38,632 nt of DNA from Candidatus Cloacimonadota bacterium (GCA_021736135.1 JAIPGO010000029.1:1-38632); one strand, 5' to 3'. Numbered from the stretch's first letter, positions 24,348 through 31,821 are shown. Numbers and translations are program-made. Notes: generated by a model not told the origin, from the sequence alone.

Positions 24348-25235
24348 CTACGGAAGACGTTCCTTGACCTGGTTAATGAATTCAACCAGTATTTCATTGC
24401 CTTCCATGTTTTTGATCATGTTATAACTGTCACGAAGTAGTTTTTCGGCTTTTTTCTTGGCTTTTTCGAGTCCGAGCAAACCGGGATAAGTTGCCTTGTT
24501 ACCTCTCATATCTGAGCCGGGTTCTTTTCCCAGTACTTCATAAGTTCCCACTTCATCCAATATGTCATCAACTATCTGGTAAGCAAGCCCGATGTTCAAG
24601 GCAAAATTGCCCATCGTAATTGTCAGATTTTCATCGGCATCATTTAAAGCGCAAGCCAGTTCCATAGATGCCTGTAAAAGTGCCCCTGTCTTTTTCATGT
24701 GGATATATCTCAACACGTTGATATTGATCTTTTTGCTGTCTGATATCAGGTCAACCGCCTGTCCACCTATCATTCCTCTGGTACTCAACGCGCGCGCTAA
24801 TATGCCGATACACTTTACTGCCTGGTCGCGGTTCTTGATATCTGTGAGGACTTCAAAAGCCAGAGTGATCAATGCGTCTCCTGCCAGTATCGCGGTTGCC
24901 GGATCAAATTTCACATGTACTGAAGGCAGGCCACGCCTTTCCGGTGAATTATCAAGACTGGGTAGATCATCATGAATAAGTGATGCCGTATGAACCAGTT
25001 CCAGCGCTACTGCCGCCGGTGCTACTCGATGCAGACGATTCAGGTTTTTGCTGCCCTGCAATACTTCATACGTGGAAAAAAAGAGAATGGGACGTAAACG
25101 CTTACCGCCACTGAATACTGCATAATTCATCGCTTCATGCAATTGCTGCGGAAATACATCATTCGCTCCCAGGTAGCTGTGTAATACTTCATCCAGAAGT
25201 GTAATCCGGCTTTTAAAATATTCCTGTACTAACAA
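24348..25235 (-). CDS. Polyprenyl diphosphate synthase, probable geranylgeranyl diphosphate synthase
   Basis: This 295-residue protein is a trans-isoprenyl diphosphate synthase. It has the first Asp-rich motif DDLPSLD (Asp89-Asp95), GGKRLRP for IPP binding, and second motif AYQIVDDILD near residue 215. The residue five before the first Asp is Ala84; E. coli IspA, which stops at C15, has Tyr there, while CrtE-type C20 synthases have Ala. I therefore infer a C20 or longer product. The start is TTG at 25235 with AGGAG six bases upstream. It sits directly before the UbiA and GGGPS genes, supplying their substrate. Confidence 0.88.
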   Translation of the reverse strand: MLVQEYFKSRITLLDEVLHSYLGANDVFPQQLHEAMNYAVFSGGKRLRPILFFSTYEVLQGSKNLNRLHRVAPAAVALELVHTASLIHDDLPSLDNSPERRGLPSVHVKFDPATAILAGDALITLAFEVLTDIKNRDQAVKCIGILARALSTRGMIGGQAVDLISDSKKININVLRYIHMKKTGALLQASMELACALNDADENLTITMGNFALNIGLAYQIVDDILDEVGTYEVLGKEPGSDMRGNKATYPGLLGLEKAKKKAEKLLRDSYNMIKNMEGNEILVEFINQVKERLP

Positions 25236-25244
25236 TTTTGTCTC

Positions 25245-26279
25245 CTAATATCTTAATGGTAAAGGTATGCGTTTCCCGCTTTTGGCGGATTCATACATCG
25301 CCAGTATTATTTCCAGCGATTTTCTGCCTTCTCTACCGTCGGTGTGCGGTTCTCCGCTTCCCTGTAAAACATCTACCACATTCTGCAGGTAGCCCAAATG
25401 ACCAAATCCGTAAACACTGCTCGGATTGGTGCCACAGGTTTGAATATCCTTATCATCGTCGTCATAATCCTTAAATTCCCAATGTTCCACTCTGTTAACG
25501 GCTATACCTCCGATCTTGACGGTGCCCGATTCACCCATTACGGTGATTGAGCCTTCATAATTGCGCGGGAAAATATTCATAGTCACTTCAATAGTACCTA
25601 ATGAACCATTGCGGAAACGGATTATGCCACTGCCCATATCCTCTGACTCAATATTGTGATTTAAGGTTGCCGTCATAGCCACCACGCTATCCACAGGTCC
25701 TCCCAGCCACTGGATCAGATCAATATAATGTGATGCCTGATTCATAAAAGCACCGCCATCAAATTCCCAGGTGCCACGCCAGCGCGCCAGATCATAATAA
25801 CTCTGAGGACGTGTCCACCGCACCGTGGCATTTAAACTGAAAATCCTGCCAAATCGTCCTTTATCAATCGCTTTTTTCAAAACTGCGATCGCAGGATTCA
25901 GACGATTCTGCTTTACTACAAATAAATGCACACCGCTAGTGTCACAGGCATGTACGAGTTCGTCCACTTTTACCAGATTAATGCCCATCGGCTTTTCGGT
26001 GATCACATGAATACCACGTTCAGCTGCCTTGATGCCCATTTCCGGATGCATTCCGCTGGGAGTACAGATCAAAATGCCGTCGAGTTCCTCACTATCCAGC
26101 ATTTTCTCATAATCTGTATAAATTTTTCCTACCTGATACTTCTCTGCTGCTTCCGCTGCCCGTTCCTTGATAATATCACAGCAACTGACTATCTCTGCAC
26201 CTTCAATTCCTGCCAGAGATTCAAAATGCTTACCTGAAATGCGTCCGCAACCGACTAAACCAAATTTCTTTATTTCCAT
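25245..26279 (-). CDS. Gfo/Idh/MocA-family oxidoreductase (sugar-nucleotide dehydrogenase-like)
   Basis: This 344-residue protein starts with FGLVGCGRISGKHFES, the NAD-binding motif. It has the family's EKPM catalytic-lysine motif, and WEFDGGAFMNQASHYIDLIQWL carries the conserved Asp/His of the active site. The wording is close to WbpB/WlbA, the UDP-GlcNAc-uronate 3-dehydrogenases, so a sugar-nucleotide or inositol-like substrate is likely. It is the first gene of the nine-gene operon, 9 bases before the prenyl synthase. Together with the epimerase and CpsB-like phosphatase it suggests that a sugar head group is built for the ether lipid; this is inference. Confidence 0.82.
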   Translation of the reverse strand: MEIKKFGLVGCGRISGKHFESLAGIEGAEIVSCCDIIKERAAEAAEKYQVGKIYTDYEKMLDSEELDGILICTPSGMHPEMGIKAAERGIHVITEKPMGINLVKVDELVHACDTSGVHLFVVKQNRLNPAIAVLKKAIDKGRFGRIFSLNATVRWTRPQSYYDLARWRGTWEFDGGAFMNQASHYIDLIQWLGGPVDSVVAMTATLNHNIESEDMGSGIIRFRNGSLGTIEVTMNIFPRNYEGSITVMGESGTVKIGGIAVNRVEHWEFKDYDDDDKDIQTCGTNPSSVYGFGHLGYLQNVVDVLQGSGEPHTDGREGRKSLEIILAMYESAKSGKRIPLPLRY

Positions 26280-26346
26280 AGCTCAAATTATCCTTCCATT
26301 TTTTAACATTTTACACCTTCATATTTGCTTTACTTATTGTCAACTC

Positions 26347-26597
26347 ATAATTATCCGAACTTTCGCATCCCCCCGCAATTTTAAATATCTCTCCTGTTGT
26401 AGAGTTTCATTTCCCTGAAAGGGATAAATTTGTATAGCGTAAGGTAGTCTCGGAGTATCGAGCCAACCTTACGCTATACAAATTTATCCCGTACCGGTAA
26501 TTATAAGAGATAAATCCTAAATATTACTTTATAAAATAAGAAGTTATCACAAATCATGAATAATAAAACAGGGGGATGCCAGATAATTATCCGAACT
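26347..26597. repeat. Non-coding transposed repeat, copy B, with nested insertion
   Basis: The core 26362-26582 matches 2376-2520 in inverse orientation, with inverted ends GCATCCCCC (26365) and GGGGGATGC (26571). The 15-bp sequence ATAATTATCCGAACT is present on both sides (26347-26361 and 26583-26597), a perfect direct repeat unlike the borders of copy A. Relative to copy A it contains 75 additional bases (26424-26498). It lies upstream of the ether-lipid operon, 68 bases from its first codon. Confidence 0.85.
26421..26490. repeat. Perfect 25-bp-arm hairpin nested in copy B
   Basis: The arms 26421-26445 and 26466-26490 are perfectly complementary around a 20-nt loop that itself holds CTCG/CGAG. 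Copy A lacks this hairpin and shows the uninterrupted site, so the 75 bp (26424-26498) is an insertion, or less likely a deletion from copy A. Confidence 0.9.
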
Positions 26598-26701
26598 GAC
26601 ATACTATAGAAATAAATTAGAGTGGCACATATGTATTGGAAATGTGAAAGTAAAAAATAAGGTTATCTTGAACTTCCCTGAGAAACCACATCAACAATTC
26701 T

Positions 26702-26751
26702 ATCCCCCGGACGCCCATAACATATTACTTGTTATGGGTGTCAGGGGAGAA
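26702..26751. repeat. Imperfect hairpin, GCCCATAACA / TGTTATGGGT core
   Basis: A stem of about 18 bp with two G-T pairs surrounds a short TATTACT loop; the outer parts are C-rich and G-rich. No T run follows, so it does not look like a terminator. The rest of 26598-27019 shows no gene. Confidence 0.6.
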
Positions 26752-27019
26752 GGTATTATTACAGTGAGAAATAATGAATGAGTAAAATAAATGAAATAAA
26801 GAGCAATCTTTAATAGTGCGGAACTGTTATCCGGGAATTTAAAGTTAGCGACAGGAAGAGGAAGATCCGAATTATTTTAAGAGATAATTGGACGCACGAG
26901 CAATATATTTAATATTGCTTATAGTAGAATATATATATATTTAAGCAGACACAGGCATTATATAATAAAATGGTACAATTATTCTGAAGATAATAATGAA
27001 GGAAAAGATAAAATAAATC

Positions 27020-27074
27020 TTGACAGGATTCTATGAATAATATGTTTTCGTTCTGTGTACGACAGAGTTGTCGT
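27020..27074 (+). promoter_or_regulatory. Candidate promoter and operator of the TrmB-like regulator
   Basis: TTGACA (27020-27025) with TATGTT (27041-27046, spacer 15) is followed by a perfect palindrome ACGACA-GAGT-TGTCGT at 27059-27074. The palindrome sits just before the ribosome binding site, where an autoregulatory operator would be expected. Prediction by eye. Confidence 0.4.
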
Positions 27075-27098
27075 AAATAAGGTGACAACGGAGGTTGC

Positions 27099-27938
27099 AT
27101 GCAGGATAAGCTAATGGCAAACCTTGTACATATAGGGATGTCTGAGCTGGAAGCGAAGGTTTATCTCGCCTTATTAGATCATTATAAGTTTTCTGCGAAG
27201 GAGTTGTCGCAACACACCGGCATATTTCGGACGCAGATCTACGATGTGCTAAAGACCCTGATCAACAAGGGTTTTTGTACAGAGATATTTGATAACGTGA
27301 AGAAATATGTAGCTGTTGACCCGGAGTTAGCATTACAGTTAGTGATCATAGATCTGGATAAGCGGAGTCGTCTGGCAGAGAATTTATCTCGGCAACTGCA
27401 TCAGCGTTTTCTCTCGAATCATCGGGAGGAGCAGCGCAATGATCAGATGATAGAGGTGCTTCATTCCCCTAATGTCGTTCGGAAAAGACTTCAAAGCTGT
27501 TTTGATGATACACGCAAGATGATATTATCTTTTAACAAGCCGCCCTATCTGATCCGTTATCGGGAAAGTGATCACGATATGGTATGCAGCAGCAGCAAGC
27601 TGGTTACGCATAAAGCGATATTTCAGATAGACAGCAATGACCCATATATATCGCTGGATGTAGCCCGCAGGTTTCAGGAACAGGGTGAATCGGTGCGCTT
27701 GACAGAATTTCTGCCTATGAAGATGATGGTATTCGATAATACGCGAGTTTTTTATCAATTATCGGCAGCCCCAGAGAGTACTAATCAGGATACGGCGACT
27801 TTTATTCAGCATCCGGAGATAACATTGACATTAATAAATTCATTCTGGGTAGAATGGGCAAGAGCGATAACCATAGAAGAATTTGAGCAACAGCTAAAGA
27901 TAGAAATCCCTCCTCAAAAACAAAGAGTGTCCCCATAA
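27099..27938 (+). CDS. TrmB-family transcriptional regulator
   Basis: This 279-residue protein has GGAGG four bases before ATG. Residues about 5-70 form a TrmB-type winged helix: GMSELEAKVYLALLDH, SAKELSQHTGIFRTQIYDVL and LINKGFC are the family's hallmark order. A short coiled stretch (about 85-110) leads to a C-terminal ligand-binding region in which a phospholipase-D-like fold is likely. TrmB regulators, best known from archaea, respond to sugars or metabolites. It is transcribed divergently from the ether-lipid operon 820 bp away, so control of that operon is possible but unproven. Its terminator stem begins inside its last codons. Confidence 0.82.
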   Translation: MQDKLMANLVHIGMSELEAKVYLALLDHYKFSAKELSQHTGIFRTQIYDVLKTLINKGFCTEIFDNVKKYVAVDPELALQLVIIDLDKRSRLAENLSRQLHQRFLSNHREEQRNDQMIEVLHSPNVVRKRLQSCFDDTRKMILSFNKPPYLIRYRESDHDMVCSSSKLVTHKAIFQIDSNDPYISLDVARRFQEQGESVRLTEFLPMKMMVFDNTRVFYQLSAAPESTNQDTATFIQHPEITLTLINSFWVEWARAITIEEFEQQLKIEIPPQKQRVSP

Positions 27939-27980
27939 CTGCTCCCTCCCATTAGCAGGGGGCACTCTCCTCTTTTTTTT
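27925..27980 (+). terminator. Terminator of the TrmB-like gene
   Basis: GAGTGTCCCC (27925-27934) pairs with GGGGGCACTC (27958-27967, one wobble). An inner CTGCT/AGCAG pair and an eight-T run at 27973-27980 complete it. The stem overlaps the final codons and stop. Confidence 0.85.
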
Positions 27981-28011
27981 GTGGAAAACATAGAAATTTT
28001 CGCTAAAACAA

Positions 28012-28042
28012 ACCTGCCCGAAAGGGCGGGTTTTTTCTTTTT
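28012..28042 (+). terminator. Second terminator, upstream of HU
   Basis: ACCTGCCC (28012-28019), GAAA loop and GGGCGGGT (28024-28031, one wobble) are followed by a T-rich run. It insulates the HU gene from upstream transcription. Confidence 0.8.
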
Positions 28043-28084
28043 TAGCCTAATTATCTGCATAACTGTGAATTACGAAAAAAGGGC

Positions 28085-28113
28085 TTGACAGAAAAAGGGG
28101 GTGAAAGTAACAA
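28085..28113 (+). promoter_or_regulatory. Candidate promoter of the HU gene
   Basis: TTGACA (28085-28090), a 17-bp spacer and TAACAA (28108-28113) lie 32 bases before the HU start, right after the double terminator. Confidence 0.55.
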
Positions 28114-28145
28114 GGACATTGATTAAATTATTTAGGAGATAGCGT

Positions 28146-28430
28146 ATGACAAAGGCTGATTTAGTTAAAAGAGTAGCTGATGATACAGGCATCATCCGCA
28201 AAGATGTAGCCCTGGCAGTTGATGCATTCCTGAATGCAGTAAAAGACACACTCCAGGAAGGTGAACACATTGAAATCAGAGGATTTGGCACCTTCAAGCT
28301 CAAAACCCGTAAAGCCCGTATGGGTCGTAATCCCAAGACTGATGAAAAAGTACAGGTTCCTGAACGTATAGTCCCTACTTTTAAGTTCTCAAGAGCTTTT
28401 AAAGAAGAAGTGGACGATTCAAATAAATAG
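28146..28430 (+). CDS. hup: HU-family DNA-binding protein
   Basis: This 94-residue protein is the standard HU length. It opens with MTKADLVKRVADDTGI, has the conserved RGFGTFKLKTRKARMGRNPKT core with the beta-arm that inserts into the minor groove, and ends FKFSRAFKEEV. The arm proline is present in GRNP. It should compact and bend DNA as a dimer. AGGAG precedes ATG, and a strong promoter candidate is upstream. It is followed after 14 bases by a tiny basic-protein gene on the same transcript. Confidence 0.95.
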   Translation: MTKADLVKRVADDTGIIRKDVALAVDAFLNAVKDTLQEGEHIEIRGFGTFKLKTRKARMGRNPKTDEKVQVPERIVPTFKFSRAFKEEVDDSNK

Positions 28431-28444
28431 TTAATGGAGGATGA

Positions 28445-28537
28445 ATGCCCTGCGGTAAGAAAAGGAAAGGTTATAAGATCAATAACCACAAACGGAAAAA
28501 AAGATTGCGTAAGAATCGGCATAAGAAGAAGAAATAA
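28445..28537 (+). CDS. 30-residue very basic protein, AURKAIP1/COX24-like, probably ribosome-associated
   Basis: The reading frame ATG-TAA encodes MPCGKKRKGYKINNHKRKKR followed by LRKNRHKKKK; more than half of the residues are Lys, Arg or His. GGAGG stands four bases before the ATG. The KxxNHKRKKRLRKNRHK pattern is that of the short bacterial proteins annotated as AURKAIP1/COX24-domain (the mS38-like family), thought to sit on the ribosome. It is too short for routine gene calling and likely to be missed. It shares a transcript with HU and ends at a perfect terminator. Confidence 0.8.
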   Translation: MPCGKKRKGYKINNHKRKKRLRKNRHKKKK

Positions 28538-28623
28538 CTGACTTCAGGTTTTTCCTCTCATAATGGGGTTATGATGATCCCTTCTGAAACGCAGAAGCAG
28601 TTCATCTCAAACCGATAGAAATC

Positions 28624-28650
28624 AGACCCGCACCAGCGGGTCTTTTTTTT
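28624..28650 (+). terminator. Terminator of the HU/mini-protein operon
   Basis: GACCCGC (28625-28631), ACCA loop and GCGGGTC (28636-28642) form a perfect stem followed by eight Ts. Confidence 0.92.
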
Positions 28651-29042
28651 GCGCTCAATAACTGAAAATGGGCACAAAAAAACGGGGCAGGCTTTGTTAA
28701 CTGCTCATCCTGCCCCACACAAGATGAAACAGCAGAAGGAAGAATGTTGCACAATGCCTACCCCAATTTTGCCCGTTTTGGCAAGATTCAAAGTGAATCA
28801 GCCTAAAAAACTATGGCTAAGAAGAATTCACGTGGGTGGTGAGACAACCCACGAGACAAAAGATAGTGAACCCGCACAATATGTCAAATATTTTTTACAT
28901 TATTAATATAATAGTGTTCTTGATGGAGCTTTATTTTTACTTTAGGTTAATAATAATCTGGAGATATGGGAAGTAATACGCCCTATAAGCTTCGGTAACC
29001 AATATTTCTGATAAAGTAGTTAACTTGCCGATAAATATAGAG
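28651..29042. other. Intergenic stretch with two hairpins, no gene seen
   Basis: GGGGCAGG/CCTGCCCC (28684-28691 and 28709-28716) and CGTGGGT/ACCCACG (28831-28837 and 28847-28853) are perfect stems without T runs. A plus-strand open frame across 28649-28906 has no ribosome binding site and begins inside the terminator T run, so I do not call it. Confidence 0.5.
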
Positions 29043-29645
29043 TTATATTTTAATTACGCCTTTATCCGTCAGGAGGTGGGTGGCAATGTCATACATATTG
29101 CTGATTTTACCTACGGCTAGTTTATTGCTGATGCCGAAGTAATCGAGGCAGGTACCACAGACGAGGATTTCTGTTCCATACTCAGCCAGCTTTTTCAGAT
29201 TCGCCAGGGTGTCAGCTTTTTCGATACATAGTTTAACTCCGGCATTCATAAAGAGAAGACATTGAGGTTTCACCTGCAATTCGTTAAGAGAAAAGGTAAA
29301 GGCTTTCATCAGTTTCTTGCCCAGTTCTTCGGAACCGTCGCCGATAGACTCGGAGGAAATGAAAACAGTTTTACCGGAAAGCGGGTGTAGCTGCTCAATA
29401 TCAGTTTGCGGATTACCGGGGAGAGGTTTTACATTATCAAGATAAATGGTGAAATCTCCATCATTATCAATAATACGGGAAGCGGGTGATTCTTTTTTTT
29501 CGAGGAAGCTGATTACATTGTCTCTGGCAGCTTTATTATCAACGAGAATTTCCAGTTGGCTAAATCCGCCAGCTTCAAGGGCTTTTTTAGTCAGCAATAC
29601 GGGTTTAGGGCAATCCATTTTTCTGGCGTCAATAACTTTTTTCAT
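29043..29645 (-). CDS. yedF: YedF-family sulfur/selenium carrier protein
   Basis: The start is ATG at 29645 with AAGGAG nine bases upstream, inside the preceding gene (17-bp overlap); a much longer in-frame extension upstream has no support. Residues 1-70 form a TusA-like domain with the carrier motif DCPKPVLLTKKAL, whose Cys accepts persulfide or selenide. The C-terminal part is a DsrE-like domain (CLLFMNAGVKLC, ILVCGTCLDYFGI). This two-domain layout is the YedF family, linked in other bacteria to selenium metabolism. No selD or other Sec gene is in the window. It is the last gene of the double-cubane operon. Confidence 0.88.
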   Translation of the reverse strand: MKKVIDARKMDCPKPVLLTKKALEAGGFSQLEILVDNKAARDNVISFLEKKESPASRIIDNDGDFTIYLDNVKPLPGNPQTDIEQLHPLSGKTVFISSESIGDGSEELGKKLMKAFTFSLNELQVKPQCLLFMNAGVKLCIEKADTLANLKKLAEYGTEILVCGTCLDYFGISNKLAVGKISNMYDIATHLLTDKGVIKI

Positions 29646-29889
29646 AATTCTTAACTCCTTTGTTTTCATTGCAAATAAAGATATTTGATAAGGTGATATT
29701 TTTCTCAGAGCAGAAGCGTATAATTGTGGAACTATCCTGATTATAAACCAGGAGTGCAAAACCACATTCAGCCGAGATTTCGCGGGGAGTAGGGATAAGT
29801 TCAAATTCAAGTTTCAGTAATTTAAAAAAATCTTCAGCTTTTAATGCTTGATGCGTATTAGGGAAAGTAATTACCAGTGGGGAATTCAC
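29629..29889 (-). CDS. DUF3343 protein, putative Se/S carrier-like
   Basis: This 86-residue protein starts at GTG (29889), overlapping the stop of the desulfurase gene as GTGA. It shows the DUF3343 pattern: NTHQALKAEDFFK, PTPREISAECGFALLV with a conserved Cys-Gly, then a second half containing FCSEKNI. Members are small, of unproven function, and repeatedly found beside YedF-like carriers and cysteine desulfurases. From that I infer a role in passing sulfur or selenium. It overlaps yedF by 17 bases. Confidence 0.82.
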   Translation of the reverse strand: MNSPLVITFPNTHQALKAEDFFKLLKLEFELIPTPREISAECGFALLVYNQDSSTIIRFCSEKNITLSNIFICNENKGVKNYEKSY

Positions 29890-31013
29890 TCGTGCAGTCC
29901 TTTAATCACTGCGACAGCCTGATCAATTTCCTCTCTGGTAGTGAAATATCCAGGGGAAAGTCTGATCGTGCCGCCATCAGAGAAAGTATCCAGCGTTTTA
30001 TGAGCGCTGGGAGCGCAATGCAATCCCATACGGGTAGCAATGCCGGCACGGTCAAGGTGGAGGGCAAATTCAGAAAGACCGAGTCTACGTGAAGTCAGGG
30101 AGATCACTCCGGCATTTTGTTGCACAGAAAGGGGACTATGTAGTATAAGTTCCGGTATTTCTGTTAATTTATAGATCAGGTTGGCAGTTATCTCTTGTTT
30201 ATGTTTTCTGATTTTATTGATCCCGGTATGCAGGATAAATTTAAGTGCGCTATTTAATCCGGCGATACCAGGGATATTGAGTGTTCCACTTTCCAGTTTA
30301 TCCGGCATAACTTCCGGTTGTAATTCTTCCGAGCTTCGGCTTCCGGTGCCTCCTTGAAAAAGGGATGCGATCTCAATACCGGGGGAAATGTATAAACCGC
30401 CGGTTCCCATCGGACCCAGCAGTCCTTTATGTCCTGGAAAACAGATAATGTCATAATCATCACCGTTTATAGGTAAAGTGCCCAGTGCCTGAGCGGCATC
30501 AAGAATAACTGGGATACCTTTTTGACGGGCGTTTTGTGCCAGCTCACGGTAAGGCAGGACCAAACCGTTTACATTGGAAGCAGCGGTAAAGATTACGAGG
30601 TCGGGATTCTCATCCAGTTTGGCCGACCAGTCGTCCCAGTCAACGGAGAGTTCCTTAAAGGCAAACTGCCTGATTTTAACATTTTGCTCTTCCAGGCAGC
30701 GGAGAGGCCGCATCACGGAATTATGCTCCAGGGGGGAAGTTAACACAGTCATTCCCGGTTTAACGAGTCCTTTTATTGCCAGGTTCAAGGCCTGAGTAGC
30801 ATTCAAAGTAAAGCAGATGCGCTCTTCATGCAAAACTCCCAGTAGTTCAGCCAGCAGTTTCCGGGTATCATAAATGATCCGGGAAGCTTCGCGGGCTTGG
30901 CCATAGGAAGCGCGTCCGGCATTTGCTCCGACGTTTTCAAGGAAATCCACCATAGCTTCCACGACTCCGGGTGCCTTGGGAAAGCTGGTAGCTGCATTAT
31001 CCAGATAGATCAT
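29886..31013 (-). CDS. Cysteine desulfurase-type class V aminotransferase
   Basis: This 375-residue PLP enzyme has the opening MIYLDNAATSFPKAP and Asp172 in ILDAAQALG. The Schiff-base lysine is Lys196 in FPGHKGLLGP, and catalytic Cys333 lies in GLHCAPSAHKT, followed by GGTIRLSPGYFTT. This matches the desulfurase subfamily often found with YedF (TIGR01977 style), closer to CsdA/SufS than to IscS. It should release sulfur from cysteine, or selenium from selenocysteine, as an enzyme-bound persulfide. It overlaps the activase gene by 17 bases and DUF3343 by 4, so sulfur handed to DUF3343 and YedF is a natural model. Confidence 0.9.
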   Translation of the reverse strand: MIYLDNAATSFPKAPGVVEAMVDFLENVGANAGRASYGQAREASRIIYDTRKLLAELLGVLHEERICFTLNATQALNLAIKGLVKPGMTVLTSPLEHNSVMRPLRCLEEQNVKIRQFAFKELSVDWDDWSAKLDENPDLVIFTAASNVNGLVLPYRELAQNARQKGIPVILDAAQALGTLPINGDDYDIICFPGHKGLLGPMGTGGLYISPGIEIASLFQGGTGSRSSEELQPEVMPDKLESGTLNIPGIAGLNSALKFILHTGINKIRKHKQEITANLIYKLTEIPELILHSPLSVQQNAGVISLTSRRLGLSEFALHLDRAGIATRMGLHCAPSAHKTLDTFSDGGTIRLSPGYFTTREEIDQAVAVIKGLHE

Positions 31014-31770
31014 TATTTTGTCTCCATAATTTTCGTGCTATAATCGCGCTGCCCCAGGCGCCCATCAACTGAGCATTTTCGGGAACGATTACCTCTCCGT
31101 CCAGTCTTTGCCTAAAAAGATAAGCCAGGGCGGGATTTTTGGCAACACCGCCGACGAAAACCAGACTTTGAGAAATACCCACGCGGTTTAACAAGCCAAT
31201 TGCTCTTTCCACAATGGAATTATGAATTCCAAGGGCAACTTCACTAGCAAGTGCACCTCTGGAAAGAGTAGAAATAACTTCGCTTTCAGCAAATACGGTG
31301 CACATATTATTAATTTTTTCAGCACGTTTTGCAGTCAAGGCAATATTGCCGAACTCTGATAACTCCAGATTCAAAGCGCCAGCCATAATTTCCAGAAAAC
31401 GACCTGTACCGGCGGCACATTTATCATTCATGGCAAATTTCTTCATTTTTCCGGCAGGATCAAGAGAAATGGCTTTTGTATCCTGTCCCCCAATATCGAG
31501 GATGGTCAATTCACCCTTATGATACCAGTTTACACCAGCAGCAAAGGCCTTTATCTCGCTTATAGTTTCGGCATTTTCCCAGTTGTCAAAATAATGCCTG
31601 CCATATCCCGTTCCAACCAGGTAATCATAACTATCCGGTGGTAACAGGTCTTTAACCTGCAACTCAAAGTTATACTTATTAGGCAGTATTTTCTCTTCAA
31701 TCATCCCGTTTTCATTCAGGATCACCAGCTTTAAAGTACGTGATCCGATATCAAAACCTGCAAATCTCAT
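30997..31770 (-). CDS. 2-hydroxyacyl-CoA dehydratase / double-cubane activase (BadF/HgdC-type ATPase)
   Basis: This 257-residue ASKHA-fold ATPase has phosphate loops GFDIGSRTLKL and LDIGGQDTKA, and the C-terminal LVFVGGVAKNPAL. The two cysteines that jointly hold the dimer's [4Fe-4S] cluster in HgdC-type activases are present: Cys118 (MNDKCAAGTGRFLE) and Cys157 (INNMCTVFAESEVIS). ATP hydrolysis would drive a low-potential electron into the partner dehydratase or double-cubane protein encoded just upstream. Only one partner subunit is present. A G-rich/C-rich hairpin in the 51-bp gap before it may adjust the activase:enzyme ratio. Confidence 0.92.
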   Translation of the reverse strand: MRFAGFDIGSRTLKLVILNENGMIEEKILPNKYNFELQVKDLLPPDSYDYLVGTGYGRHYFDNWENAETISEIKAFAAGVNWYHKGELTILDIGGQDTKAISLDPAGKMKKFAMNDKCAAGTGRFLEIMAGALNLELSEFGNIALTAKRAEKINNMCTVFAESEVISTLSRGALASEVALGIHNSIVERAIGLLNRVGISQSLVFVGGVAKNPALAYLFRQRLDGEVIVPENAQLMGAWGSAIIARKLWRQNNDLSG

Positions 31771-31784
31771 TTATAATTCCTATA

Positions 31785-31815
31785 AAGGGGAGGCAGAATA
31801 TACCCCCCCCTGTTT
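31785..31815 (-). other. Possible attenuator hairpin between enzyme and activase genes
   Basis: On the minus strand a G run (31810-31803) can pair with CCTCCCC (31793-31787) through one wobble, followed by TTTAT. The stem is short and the T run is weak. It sits between stop and start codons in an otherwise coupled operon. Confidence 0.35.
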
Positions 31816-31821
31816 TTATTT

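Noticed and set aside
28649-28906. 85-residue plus-strand frame after the HU operon
   Set aside because: It starts in the terminator T run, has no binding site, and spans two hairpins.
29043-29810. Longer YedF start at 29810
   Set aside because: The extension overlaps almost the whole DUF3343 gene; the binding site and TusA-like domain both place the start at 29645.
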